Below, piece by piece: positions 9,732 to 19,504 of a stretch of 64,000 bases of DNA. The notes under the pieces are model-generated. The model saw only the letters and a program-made list of their open reading frames with translations, was not told where the DNA came from and searched no databases. The stretch covers positions 496,001 to 560,000 of the forward strand of contig NZ_CP108054.1 in assembly GCF_036173125.1 (NCBI RefSeq), given 5' to 3'. Source of the DNA: Streptomyces sp. NBC_00286 (GTDB taxonomy: Bacteria > Actinomycetota > Actinomycetes > Streptomycetales > Streptomycetaceae). The position numbers and the translations under genes were made by a program. The stretch's first letter is position 1. Each line of letters starts with the position of its first letter.

Positions 9732-12700
9732 ATGACAGGCAATCAACGCCTCAGCCGCAGACGCCTGCTGACCGGAGCGGCCGCGCTCGGCGGAGTGGTG
9801 CTGCTGACCCCGCAGCCAGGTGCCCACGCCGCACCAGCGGCTGCGGACAAGGCCGCGAAGCCGTTCGACACGACCCCCGCATCGGTCGCGCTGCGACGCC
9901 TGCTTCCCGACCACCACCGGCAGGTGACGCTGCGCGCGCTGGACGCCGGCAGTGCCGACCGGTTCAAGGTCACCGGCCGGGCCGGGGCGATCACCGTGGA
10001 GGGCACCAGCCCGGCGGTGCTGCTCACCGGCCTCAACACCTATCTCGCGCGGGTGGCGAAGGCCGACATCTCCTGGAACGGCGAACAGCTGAACCTCCCC
10101 AGGCTGCTGCCCGCCCCCGACGGGGAGATCGCCGGATCGGCGAACGTGCCGCACCGGTTCGCCCTCAACGACACCAACGACGGCTACACCGGCCCCTACC
10201 GGGACTGGGACGCGTGGGAGCGCGAGCTGGACGTGCTCGCGCTGCACGGCATCAACAGGGTGCTGGTCTACACCGGCGGCGACGCCGTCTACTACGACAC
10301 CTTCCGGCAGTTCGGCTACTCGGACGCCGAGATGCGGGCGTGGATTCCGGCACCGGCCCATCAGCCGTGGTGGTTGCTGCAGAACATGTCGGGGTTCGGC
10401 GGCCCGGTGTCCAGGCGGCTCATCGAGAGGCGCGCCGATCTCGCCCGGAAGATCACCGACCGGGTGCGCGCACTGGGCATGACACCGGTGCTGCCCGGTT
10501 ACTTCGGCACCGTGCCGGACGACTTCGTCGCCAAACACGGCGGGGACGCGGCCGTGGTCCCCCAGGGCGACTGGGGAGCCTTCAAGCGACCCGACTGGCT
10601 CGACCCGCGCACGACGGCCTTCGACGAGGTGTCCGCCGCCTTCTACCGGGCCCAGTCGGAGCGGTTCGGCGACAGCACGATGTACAAGATGGACCTGCTG
10701 CACGAGGGCGGCAACCCCGGTGACGTTCCGGTGGACGAAGCCGCGGCAGCCGTCGAAGGGGCGCTCCAGAAGGCTCACCCGGGCGCGATCTGGGCCATCC
10801 TGGGCTGGCAGTCCAACCCGTCCAAGGCGCTTCTCGACGGCGTCGACAAATCCCGGATGCTGATCGTCGACGGCCTGTCCGACCGCTACACCACCGTCAC
10901 CGACCGCGAAAGCGACTGGGACGGCACCCCATACGCCTTCGGCAGTATCTGGAACTTCGGCGGCCACACCCCGATGGGCGCCAACGCCCCGGACTGGGTG
11001 GAGCAGTACCCCAAGTGGCGTGACAAGGAAGGCAGCGCGCTCGCCGGGATCGCGGCGATGCCGGAGGCCGCCGACAACAACGCACCCGCCCTCGCCCTCC
11101 TCACCGACCTGGCCTGGACACCCGGCGTCATCGACCTGGACGACTGGTTCGCCGCCTACGCCCTCTCCCGCTACGGCGGCCCCGACCGGCACGCCGCCGC
11201 GGCCTGGCAGACGATCCGCGGCACCGCGTACAACATGTCCCGCGCGGACTCCTGGAGCGAGGCGCCCGACGGCCTGTTCGGCGCCCGTCCGAGCCTGACG
11301 GCTAACAAGGCCGCCTCCTGGGGCCCGGAGAAGGACCGCTACGACACCACCGCCTTCGACACCGCGCTCACCGAACTCCTTGCCGTACGCGTGGAGTTGA
11401 GGGACAGCTCGGCGTATCGCTACGACGTCGTCGACGTGGCCCGGCAGGTCCTGTCCAACCGCAGCCGGGTCCTGCTGCCGCAGATCAAGGCCGCGTACGA
11501 GGCCGGGGAAAGGGCCCTGTTCGGCAGGTTGACCGGGACCTGGCTGCACTGGATGAACCTCCTCGACGATCTGCTGGCGGCCTCCGGCCCGCACCTGCTC
11601 GGGCGGTGGCTCGCCGACGCACGCTCCTGGGGCGCCGACCGCACCGAGAAGGACCGCCTGGAATACGACGCCCGCTCTCTCCTCACCACCTGGGGCGGAC
11701 GCGCCAGCAGCGAAGAGGGCCTGCACGACTACGCGAACCGGGAGTGGGCGGGGCTGGTCGGCGGCCTGTACCGGACCCGCTGGAAGACGTACTTCGACGC
11801 GCTCGCCAAGGGACTCGCCACGGGCAAGGACCCGGCGACGATCGACTGGTTCGCCCTGGAGGACCGCTGGGCTCACGCGCACGAGACACACCCGACCGAG
11901 CCCCACGGCTCCCCGTACGCCCTGGCCCGCCGCGTGCGCGACCTGCTGGCCGCGACTCCCCATCAGGCGGCCCTCACCGCGGGGACCGACCGGGGAGCGG
12001 TGGCCGAGGACACGCCCGCGACGGTGACGGTCACCTTCACCAACAGGAACGGGTTCGCGGCGGCACGTGGCGTGACCCTCTCCGTCACCGCCCCCGAGGG
12101 CATGGCGGTGAAGCCGCTCGATCCGGTGCGCACGGCGTCGGTGGCGTCCGGCGAGACGGTCGCCGCTCGCTTCGAGGTCTCTCTTGCGGGTGAGCCGACG
12201 GAACTGGTCGGTCGTGTCGTCGCAGCGGCGGCGTACGCGGGGGGCGGGAAGGCGGTGGCGCCGGTACGGCTGATGGCCGCGGCCGGGATCGGCGACCCGT
12301 ACCGCACGGTCTCCTACAACGACGCCGTGTTCGGTCAGGCCGGCGACGAGATCGCCGTCGAGGGCGCCGGGGCCGACCTGTGGGGCGCCACCAACGAGTT
12401 CGGGGCGGTGTACCGGGCGGGCGCGTACGGCGACGGAACCGTGGCCGAGGTCATGGTCACGTCCCAGGACGCGACCGGGGGCTGGGCACGGGCGGGCCTC
12501 GTCGTCCGCAACGACCTGGGCGCTCAGGGCAGCGTGGGCTATGTGAACCTGGCGGTCACGCCGTCCAACGGCTGCGCGCTGAGCTGGGACGCCGACGGTG
12601 ACGGCCGTTTCGACTCGATCGCGCTGTCGGGCTCCTTCACCGCGCCGGTGCGGCTGCGGCTGACCAGGTCCGGCGCCTCGTACATCGGGGAAGCCAGCGC

Positions 12701-12845
12701 GGACGGCGTCACCTGGACGACGGTGGGCACGGCCACGCCGGGAGGCGCGGCGGCCGCACAGGACGTGGGGGTCTTCATGACCGCGGCCAACGGCTGGAAC
12801 GGCGCACGGGGCATCGCCACGTTCGACGGATTCACGGTGGCGTGA
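9732..12845 (+). CDS. Secreted GH89 alpha-N-acetylglucosaminidase (Tat signal)
   Basis: The ATG is preceded by GAGAGGA. The 1037-residue protein has a twin-arginine signal (LSRRRLLTGAAALGG). It then shows the NAGLU-type architecture: a small N-terminal domain, a catalytic barrel starting near WDAWERELDVLALHGIN with an acidic LLHEGGN motif, and an all-alpha C-terminal part. A NEW3-like domain (VTVTFTNRNGFAA) and a beta-sandwich tail (from DPYRTVSYNDAVFGQAG) follow. Bacterial GH89 enzymes remove alpha-GlcNAc caps, for example from gastric-type mucin O-glycans, and are relatives of human NAGLU. With the upstream enzymes it completes a set able to strip a fucosylated, GalNAc-based glycan. Confidence 0.92.
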   Translation: MTGNQRLSRRRLLTGAAALGGVVLLTPQPGAHAAPAAADKAAKPFDTTPASVALRRLLPDHHRQVTLRALDAGSADRFKVTGRAGAITVEGTSPAVLLTGLNTYLARVAKADISWNGEQLNLPRLLPAPDGEIAGSANVPHRFALNDTNDGYTGPYRDWDAWERELDVLALHGINRVLVYTGGDAVYYDTFRQFGYSDAEMRAWIPAPAHQPWWLLQNMSGFGGPVSRRLIERRADLARKITDRVRALGMTPVLPGYFGTVPDDFVAKHGGDAAVVPQGDWGAFKRPDWLDPRTTAFDEVSAAFYRAQSERFGDSTMYKMDLLHEGGNPGDVPVDEAAAAVEGALQKAHPGAIWAILGWQSNPSKALLDGVDKSRMLIVDGLSDRYTTVTDRESDWDGTPYAFGSIWNFGGHTPMGANAPDWVEQYPKWRDKEGSALAGIAAMPEAADNNAPALALLTDLAWTPGVIDLDDWFAAYALSRYGGPDRHAAAAWQTIRGTAYNMSRADSWSEAPDGLFGARPSLTANKAASWGPEKDRYDTTAFDTALTELLAVRVELRDSSAYRYDVVDVARQVLSNRSRVLLPQIKAAYEAGERALFGRLTGTWLHWMNLLDDLLAASGPHLLGRWLADARSWGADRTEKDRLEYDARSLLTTWGGRASSEEGLHDYANREWAGLVGGLYRTRWKTYFDALAKGLATGKDPATIDWFALEDRWAHAHETHPTEPHGSPYALARRVRDLLAATPHQAALTAGTDRGAVAEDTPATVTVTFTNRNGFAAARGVTLSVTAPEGMAVKPLDPVRTASVASGETVAARFEVSLAGEPTELVGRVVAAAAYAGGGKAVAPVRLMAAAGIGDPYRTVSYNDAVFGQAGDEIAVEGAGADLWGATNEFGAVYRAGAYGDGTVAEVMVTSQDATGGWARAGLVVRNDLGAQGSVGYVNLAVTPSNGCALSWDADGDGRFDSIALSGSFTAPVRLRLTRSGASYIGEASADGVTWTTVGTATPGGAAAAQDVGVFMTAANGWNGARGIATFDGFTVA

Positions 12846-12892
12846 TCGGTCCCGCTCACGGATCAAGATCCGGACCATTGCCGGACGTAGCC

Positions 12893-12925
12893 GGAGTGGA
12901 GCCAGGATGATCCTGGCTCCACTCC
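12893..12925. terminator. Bidirectional terminator between converging glycosidase and esterase genes
   Basis: This is a perfect 15-base inverted repeat (GGAGTGGAGCCAGGA and its complement) around a 3-base loop. It lies 47 bases after the GH89 stop and 14 bases before the end of the converging esterase gene, so it can serve both transcripts. Confidence 0.85.
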
Positions 12926-12939
12926 GTGGTGCGGGTGTG

Positions 12940-14313
12940 TCACTGGAACTGTGCGAAGAACCTCCAGATCTCTGCTTTGGTCCAGGTGGTGACGCCGCTT
13001 TCGTTGGGCGAGCCATCGACCGGACCGGGTATGTGGCCTCCGTCGAACGCGGCCCATTGGACCGGGTATCCGGCACGGCAGCCCGAGTAGGTGGTGGTGA
13101 TGTGCGTTCGGCTGCCCGGCCCGGGCTCGCGCGGGCTTTGGGCAGTGCAGCCGTTGTTGGCGACGAACTTGTCGCGCAGGGACCGTCCTTGCCCGATGTT
13201 GAGGACGTTGTCGCTGATGCCGTGGATTCCGAAGTAGGCGATGGGCTGGCTGCCGCCGCTGCACCCGCTGATCTGAGCGCCGGCGATGACCGCGACGGCC
13301 CTGAAGGCGTTCGCCCGGCTGCAAGCGAGTGCGTAGCTCATACCGCCGCCCCAGCTGAATCCCGTGGCGAAACGCTGTGCCGGGTTGACACAGAGGCCGC
13401 CCTCGATGCGCCGGATCATGTCGTCGACGAAGGTGACGTCCTCACCGCCCGAATTGGCCCAGCCGTTGCCGAGGCCCTGGGGGGCGACGAGGATTGCGCT
13501 GTTGTTCGACTGTTCCTGCTGGCCGTAGTAGGACCAGGCGTTCCCGCTCGTGCCGCCCGAGGCGACGTCGCCGGCGGTTCCGCCCCGCCAGTGGAACGCG
13601 AAGATCAGCCGGTAGCGGTGGTTGTTGTCGTAGTTGGGGGGAACCCTGAGGATGAAGCTGCGGCTCTTGCCGCCGCTCTGGATCGTGTGCGTACCGCTCG
13701 TCAGAGTCGGAGCGCTGCCGCATGCGCCCTCGCCGCCGCCATCGGACGACAGCTTGACCATCTGCCATTGCTGGTTGGCGCCGCCCCAGTCGGAGTACTG
13801 GACGACGTTGCCGCCGTCGGCGGTCGAGGCGCCCTGCACCTCCACCGCCTTGCCGCTGGTGCGGTTGATCAGCCGGACGTGGCCCGCGTCGGAGTCGGCC
13901 AGGCGGAACTGCTGGTTGGCCCCGTTGTGGTCGGCCCACTGCTGGAGCGCGGCACCGTCTGCGGTCGAGGCGCCGGCCACGTCGAGAACCTTGCCCGAAT
14001 GCCGGGCCTTGAGGCGGTAGAAGCCGCCGCCGGAGTCCACGAACTGCCACTGCTGGTTGGCTCCGTCGTGGCGCGTCCACTGGCTGACCCGCGCGCCGTC
14101 GGCGGTGGACGTGCCAGAGACGTCCAGCGCCTTGCCGCTGTTGCGGTTGACCAGGACGTACCAGGCATTGGTGTCCACCGTCGCCGCCTCGGCGGGCGCC
14201 GGATTCACCGCGGTGAGCATGCCGATCGCGAGGGTCGCAGCCACCACGGCGGCGACCCGGGACCACCAGCGATGTCTGCGTGGAGGGGGGGAAGCCGCAC
14301 CGAAGGTCTTCAT
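12940..14313 (-). CDS. Secreted ricin-lectin (CBM13-like) / CE1-type esterase
   Basis: This 457-residue protein starts at an ATG behind AAAGGGCGAG. After a signal peptide (about residues 20-43) come three beta-trefoil repeats with QQWQF/NQQFRL/NQQWQM motifs (about 48-190). An alpha/beta-hydrolase of the PHB-depolymerase/feruloyl-esterase type follows (about 205-457), with nucleophile motif GFSWGGGMS and a late GGHIPG histidine. It begins 31 bases after the xylanase stop and is presumably co-transcribed with it. The likely role is to cleave feruloyl or acetyl esters from arabinoxylan; the lectin domain would anchor the enzyme to xylan. A true PHB depolymerase is less likely in this setting. 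Confidence 0.85.
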   Translation of the reverse strand: MKTFGAASPPPRRHRWWSRVAAVVAATLAIGMLTAVNPAPAEAATVDTNAWYVLVNRNSGKALDVSGTSTADGARVSQWTRHDGANQQWQFVDSGGGFYRLKARHSGKVLDVAGASTADGAALQQWADHNGANQQFRLADSDAGHVRLINRTSGKAVEVQGASTADGGNVVQYSDWGGANQQWQMVKLSSDGGGEGACGSAPTLTSGTHTIQSGGKSRSFILRVPPNYDNNHRYRLIFAFHWRGGTAGDVASGGTSGNAWSYYGQQEQSNNSAILVAPQGLGNGWANSGGEDVTFVDDMIRRIEGGLCVNPAQRFATGFSWGGGMSYALACSRANAFRAVAVIAGAQISGCSGGSQPIAYFGIHGISDNVLNIGQGRSLRDKFVANNGCTAQSPREPGPGSRTHITTTYSGCRAGYPVQWAAFDGGHIPGPVDGSPNESGVTTWTKAEIWRFFAQFQ

Positions 14314-14344
14314 CGACTCGCCCTTTCGTCTGTGGCAGGTCCCA

Positions 14345-15850
<1,506 letters not shown>

Positions 15851-16150
15851 TCACTCGGCAGACGAACGGGGCGGGCCGGAATCCGGGCAGCACGGAATCA
15901 CCGGACATCGCGGTGATGGGACCGGGCCGATCTCAACCGGTACGGACGGCACCCGGCCGGCCGCCGGGTGTCCTACGGCGGGCGGCGGCGGTGTTCCGAC
16001 ACAGGCATGGGGGTACCTCCATCGCGGCTCAGCCGGGGGCCGCCACGCGGCGTCGCGTACCTCTCCAACCGCGCGAAGAGCCACGATGCGCTGGTGCGAA
16101 CCTCACCGGAACGAACGGGGGTGGCGAAGGTGCTTTGGTGCGCGGATCTG

Positions 16151-16168
16151 CCGTGCAGCTGTGCACGG
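16151..16168. repeat. Inverted repeat CCGTGCA-GCTG-TGCACGG
   Basis: Perfect 7-base arms surround a 4-base centre, about 375 bases upstream of the xylanase start. It could be an operator; no known regulator consensus was recognised. Confidence 0.4.
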
Positions 16169-16252
16169 ATCTGTCGTGCAGCACAGATTGCTTAGGGCGA
16201 CCTGGTTCGATATCTCGAACTAAGGCCCGCTTCCCAGACAGGGAGATTGAAG

Positions 16253-16274
16253 TATTGACGATGGATCGTCAATA
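16253..16274. promoter_or_regulatory. Perfect 22-base palindrome containing TTGACG on both strands
   Basis: The arms TATTGACGAT and ATCGTCAATA are exact complements around a GG centre. Each arm carries a -35-like TTGACG, so the element could overlap the -35 boxes of divergent promoters. This is inference from the sequence only. Confidence 0.5.
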
Positions 16275-16284
16275 CTCCCCGCAG

Positions 16285-16316
16285 AAGAAGTTTCGGTTCA
16301 TCCTCCGAAACTTTCA
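16285..16316. promoter_or_regulatory. Paired CGAAACTT half-sites (xylanase-type operator)
   Basis: The 9-base arms AAGTTTCGG and CCGAAACTT face each other around an 8-base spacer. The right-hand copy extends to CGAAACTTTCA, one mismatch from CGAAACTTTCG, a motif reported upstream of actinomycete xylanase genes. Probably a regulator site controlling xylanolytic genes. Confidence 0.55.
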
Positions 16317-16439
16317 GGAAGCCCGAGACAGCTCGTCAATCCCACACGGGAGGCGCTGTTTATGGACAGATCAGTGACAGGCCTTGACCAGAGTGCCCTG
16401 CATTCCTAGCTTGTGGCGTCACAGCATCGGGGAATTCTT

Positions 16440-16450
16440 CGAAACATTCG
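16440..16450. promoter_or_regulatory. CGAAACATTCG site (xylanase-type operator)
   Basis: It matches the actinomycete xylanase motif CGAAACTTTCG at 10 of 11 positions and lies about 80 bases before the arabinofuranosidase start. It is a second candidate site for the same regulator as the paired element near 16300. Confidence 0.5.
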
Positions 16451-16530
16451 AGATGCCCTGTCCCCGGGCACGTCCGCTCCGCGCTTCCTCGGTGTCACCT
16501 CACCCCCCGCCCCCGAACGGAGGCCCTCTG

Positions 16531-18012
16531 ATGTGGTTTCGCCACCCGTCCCCGGTCCGTCCAAGACGTTTGCTCGCCGTCCTTGCGCCCCTGCTGCTCG
16601 TGGCTACCTTCCTCGGTGCCCAGCCCTCCGGCGCGGCTGCGCGGGCGGCCGTAGACCCCAACGCCTCGTATGTGCTGGTCAACCGCAGCAGCGGCAAGGC
16701 CCTTGACGTCTACAACAGGGCGACCAGCGACGGCGCCCGCATCACGCAGTGGACCCGGAACGATCAGAACCAGCAGCAGTGGCAATTCGTCGACTCCGGC
16801 GGCGGTTACTACCGCATCAAGTCCCGCCACTCCGGCAAGGTGCTGGACGTCCATAACTTCTCAACCGCCAACGGCGGCTCGATCGTCCAGTGGGCCGACC
16901 TGAATGGCACCAACCAGCAGTTCCGGCTGGCCGACAGCTCGGATGGCTACGTGCGGCTCATCGCACGCCACAGCAACAAGGCCCTCGAGGTACAAGGCGG
17001 CTCCACCGCCGACAACGCGAACATCGTCCAGTACGACGACTGGGGTGGCACCAACCAGCAGTGGCAGCTCGTGAAGGTCGGCAGCGGCAACCCCGGCCAG
17101 TGTGACCTTCCGTCGACATACCGCTGGTCATCGACGGGCGCGCTTGCGCAGCCCAGGCCTGGGTGGGCCTCGCTCAAGGACTTCACCGTCGCCCCGTACA
17201 ACGGCAAGCACCTCGTCTATGCGACGACGCACGGCGTGGGACAGGGGTCGGGCTGGGGCTCGATGAACTTCGGCCTGTTCACCAACTGGCCGGAGATGGC
17301 CTCGGCCAGCCAGAACGCGATGTCGAATTCCACCGTCGCGCCCACGCTCTTCTACTTCGCGCCGAAGAACATCTGGGTGCTCGCCTACCAGTGGGGACGG
17401 ACCCAGTTCGCCTACCGGACGTCGAGCGACCCCACCAACCCGAATGGCTGGTCAGCGGAGCAGCCGCTCTTCTCCGGAAGCCTCCCCGACTCCGGAACGG
17501 GACCCATCGACCAGACGCTCATCGCTGACGGCTCGAACATGTACCTGTTCTTCGCCGGTGACAACGGCAAGATCTACCGGGCCAGCATGCCCATCGGGAA
17601 TTTCCCGAGCAGTTTCGGCTCGAACTACACAACGATCATGAGCGATACGAGGAACAACCTGTTCGAAGCCCCGCAGGTCTACAAGCTCCAGGGCCAGAAC
17701 CGGTACCTCATGATCGTCGAGGCGATCGGCTCGCAGGGCCGCTACTTCCGCTCGTTCACGGCCACCAGTTTGAACGGCTCATGGACACCCCAGGCCGCGA
17801 CCGAGAGCAATCCCTTCGCCGGCAAAGCCAACAGCGGCGCCACCTGGACCAATGACATCAGTCATGGCGAACTGATCCGCGCCAGCGCCGATCAGACCTT
17901 CACCGTCGATCCCTGCAACCTGCAGTTCCTCTACCAGGGACGCGATCCCAACTCCGGCGGCGACTACGGCCAATGGCCCTACCGGCCGGGTCTGCTGACA
18001 CTGCGGCGCTGA
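16531..18012 (+). CDS. Secreted ricin-lectin / GH62 alpha-L-arabinofuranosidase
   Basis: The ATG follows ACGGAGG by 8 bases; the longer upstream frame has no coding character. The 493-residue protein has a signal peptide ([18 protein letters not shown]) and an N-terminal beta-trefoil lectin (about residues 48-185), then GH62 from CDLPSTYRW to the end. Catalytic residues fit the family: Asp in [13 protein letters not shown], Asp in [11 protein letters not shown] and Glu in [12 protein letters not shown]62 enzymes release single arabinose branches from arabinoxylan. The lectin domain is nearly the same as that on the esterase at 12940, although it sits on an unrelated catalytic domain. Confidence 0.93.
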   Translation: MWFRHPSPVRPRRLLAVLAPLLLVATFLGAQPSGAAARAAVDPNASYVLVNRSSGKALDVYNRATSDGARITQWTRNDQNQQQWQFVDSGGGYYRIKSRHSGKVLDVHNFSTANGGSIVQWADLNGTNQQFRLADSSDGYVRLIARHSNKALEVQGGSTADNANIVQYDDWGGTNQQWQLVKVGSGNPGQCDLPSTYRWSSTGALAQPRPGWASLKDFTVAPYNGKHLVYATTHGVGQGSGWGSMNFGLFTNWPEMASASQNAMSNSTVAPTLFYFAPKNIWVLAYQWGRTQFAYRTSSDPTNPNGWSAEQPLFSGSLPDSGTGPIDQTLIADGSNMYLFFAGDNGKIYRASMPIGNFPSSFGSNYTTIMSDTRNNLFEAPQVYKLQGQNRYLMIVEAIGSQGRYFRSFTATSLNGSWTPQAATESNPFAGKANSGATWTNDISHGELIRASADQTFTVDPCNLQFLYQGRDPNSGGDYGQWPYRPGLLTLRR

Positions 18013-18055
18013 CGGCGTGACACGAGTCCGGCTCCGCTACAGAGCAGAGCCGGTG

Positions 18056-18086
18056 GGGCGGGCTCGGCGGAAGGCCGAGCCCGCCC
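18056..18086 (+). terminator. Strong hairpin terminator after the arabinofuranosidase gene
   Basis: A perfect 13-base stem (GGGCGGGCTCGGC and its complement) encloses a 5-base loop, 43 bases after the stop codon. Confidence 0.85.
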
Positions 18087-18239
18087 GGGTCACGCGACAA
18101 CATCAGCGCGCCTACGGCGACGGAGCGCGGGGTCGAGCGGACCAGGCGCGGACCAACTCGGCTTCGCAGCACACGATTCCACCCTTTTGACCAGTCACGG
18201 ATGACCAGTCACGGACCAGAACCCTCGGAGCGCATCCGA

Positions 18240-18253
18240 TGGGAGCGCTCCCC
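18240..18253. promoter_or_regulatory. CebR operator upstream of the GH6 cellulase
   Basis: The sequence TGGGAGCGCTCCCC matches the published CebR box TGGGAGCGCTCCCA at 13 of 14 positions and is palindromic. It lies 54 bases before the cellulase start. CebR is the LacI-family repressor released by cello-oligosaccharides, so the cellulase should be induced by cellobiose or cellotriose. Confidence 0.85.
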
Positions 18254-18306
18254 ACGCTCAGCGCCGACCATCCGACGCATCCCTGTCAGAAAACCGAGGT
18301 ACCGTC

Positions 18307-19272
18307 ATGCGCCGCAGACTGCTCCCCCTGGTGGCAGCACTTGCCTCGCTGCCGCTGGCGCTCGCCGCCGCACCGGCCGCGCACGCGGCCGACCCGACGA
18401 CCATGACCAACGGGTTCTACGTGGACCCCGACTCCAGCGCGAAGCGGTGGGTCGCCGCCAACCCCGGTGACGGCCGGGCGCCCGCGATCAACGCGTCCAT
18501 CGCCAACACTCCGACAGCCCGCTGGTTCGGCTCCTGGAGCGGCACCATCGGCACCGCCACCGGCGCGTACGCGGGCGCCGCGGACGCCCAGGACAAGCTG
18601 CCCATCCTTGTCGCCTACAACATCTACAACCGCGACTACTGCGGCGGGCACTCCTCGGGCGGAGCCTCCTCGCCGTCCGCCTACATGAACTGGATCGCCC
18701 AGTTCGCGGGCGGAATCGCGGGCCGCCCGGCCCTCGTCGTCCTCGAACCGGACTCCCTCGGGGACTACGGCTGCATGAACCAGGCCCAGATCGACGAACG
18801 CGAGGCCATGCTCACCGGCGCGCTCGCCGAGTTCAACCGCCAGACTCCCAACACCTGGGTCTATCTCGACGCCGGCAACCCGGCCTGGGCGAGCGCGGCG
18901 ACCATGGCCCAACGCCTCCACGAAGCCGGCCTCCGACAGGCCCACGGCTTCTCCCTCAACGTCTCCAACTACCTGACCACGGCCGAGAACACCGCGTACG
19001 GCAACGCCGTCAACAGGGAACTCGGCGCCCGGTACGGCTACACCAAGCCGTTCGTCGTGGACACCAGCCGCAACGGCAACGGCTCCAACGGCCAGTGGTG
19101 CAATCCCTCAGGCCGCCGTATCGGCACCCCCACCCAGCTGGGCGGAGGCGCCGAGATGCTCCTGTGGATCAAGGTCCCGGGTGAGTCCGACGGCAACTGC
19201 GGCGCCGGAAGCGGCTCCTCGGCCGGACAGTTCCTCCCCGAGGTCGCCTACAAGATGATCTACGGCTACTGA
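18307..19272 (+). CDS. Secreted GH6 endoglucanase
   Basis: This 321-residue protein has a signal peptide (MRRRLLPLVAALASLPLAL, cleavage near AHA) followed directly by a GH6 domain. The family signatures are VLEPDSLGDYG (acid Asp), YLDAGNPAW, the flexible loop NVSNYLTTAEN, and VVDTSRNGNG with WCNPSGR. No cellulose-binding module is attached. It hydrolyses beta-1,4-glucan outside the cell. The CebR box 54 bases upstream indicates control by cello-oligosaccharides. Confidence 0.93.
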   Translation: MRRRLLPLVAALASLPLALAAAPAAHAADPTTMTNGFYVDPDSSAKRWVAANPGDGRAPAINASIANTPTARWFGSWSGTIGTATGAYAGAADAQDKLPILVAYNIYNRDYCGGHSSGGASSPSAYMNWIAQFAGGIAGRPALVVLEPDSLGDYGCMNQAQIDEREAMLTGALAEFNRQTPNTWVYLDAGNPAWASAATMAQRLHEAGLRQAHGFSLNVSNYLTTAENTAYGNAVNRELGARYGYTKPFVVDTSRNGNGSNGQWCNPSGRRIGTPTQLGGGAEMLLWIKVPGESDGNCGAGSGSSAGQFLPEVAYKMIYGY

Positions 19273-19352
19273 TCCAGGACCGCTGATCCAGGACCGCTCC
19301 GGCGCAGATCCGGTACCAGGTCAGGGGCCAGAGCCTCCTCCAGCGCTTCGTA

Positions 19353-19380
19353 GAGCGGGGAGCGGGCGCCGGCCCCGCTC
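19353..19380 (+). terminator. Probable terminator after the GH6 gene
   Basis: Arms GAGCGGGG and CCCCGCTC are separated by 12 bases, about 80 bases after the cellulase stop. A short tandem duplication, TGATCCAGGACCGC twice, lies between the stop codon and the hairpin. Confidence 0.5.
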
Positions 19381-19504
19381 AGCCCCGCACCCGGCGGTCA
19401 GGCGCAGCGGCCGGGGCGCCGTGGAGCGGAAGCGGACCTAGTCTGGAAGGTGCGGCTGGAAACCAGCCCTGACGGGCAGGGCTGTCCGGACGGAGGCGTG
19501 GCGC

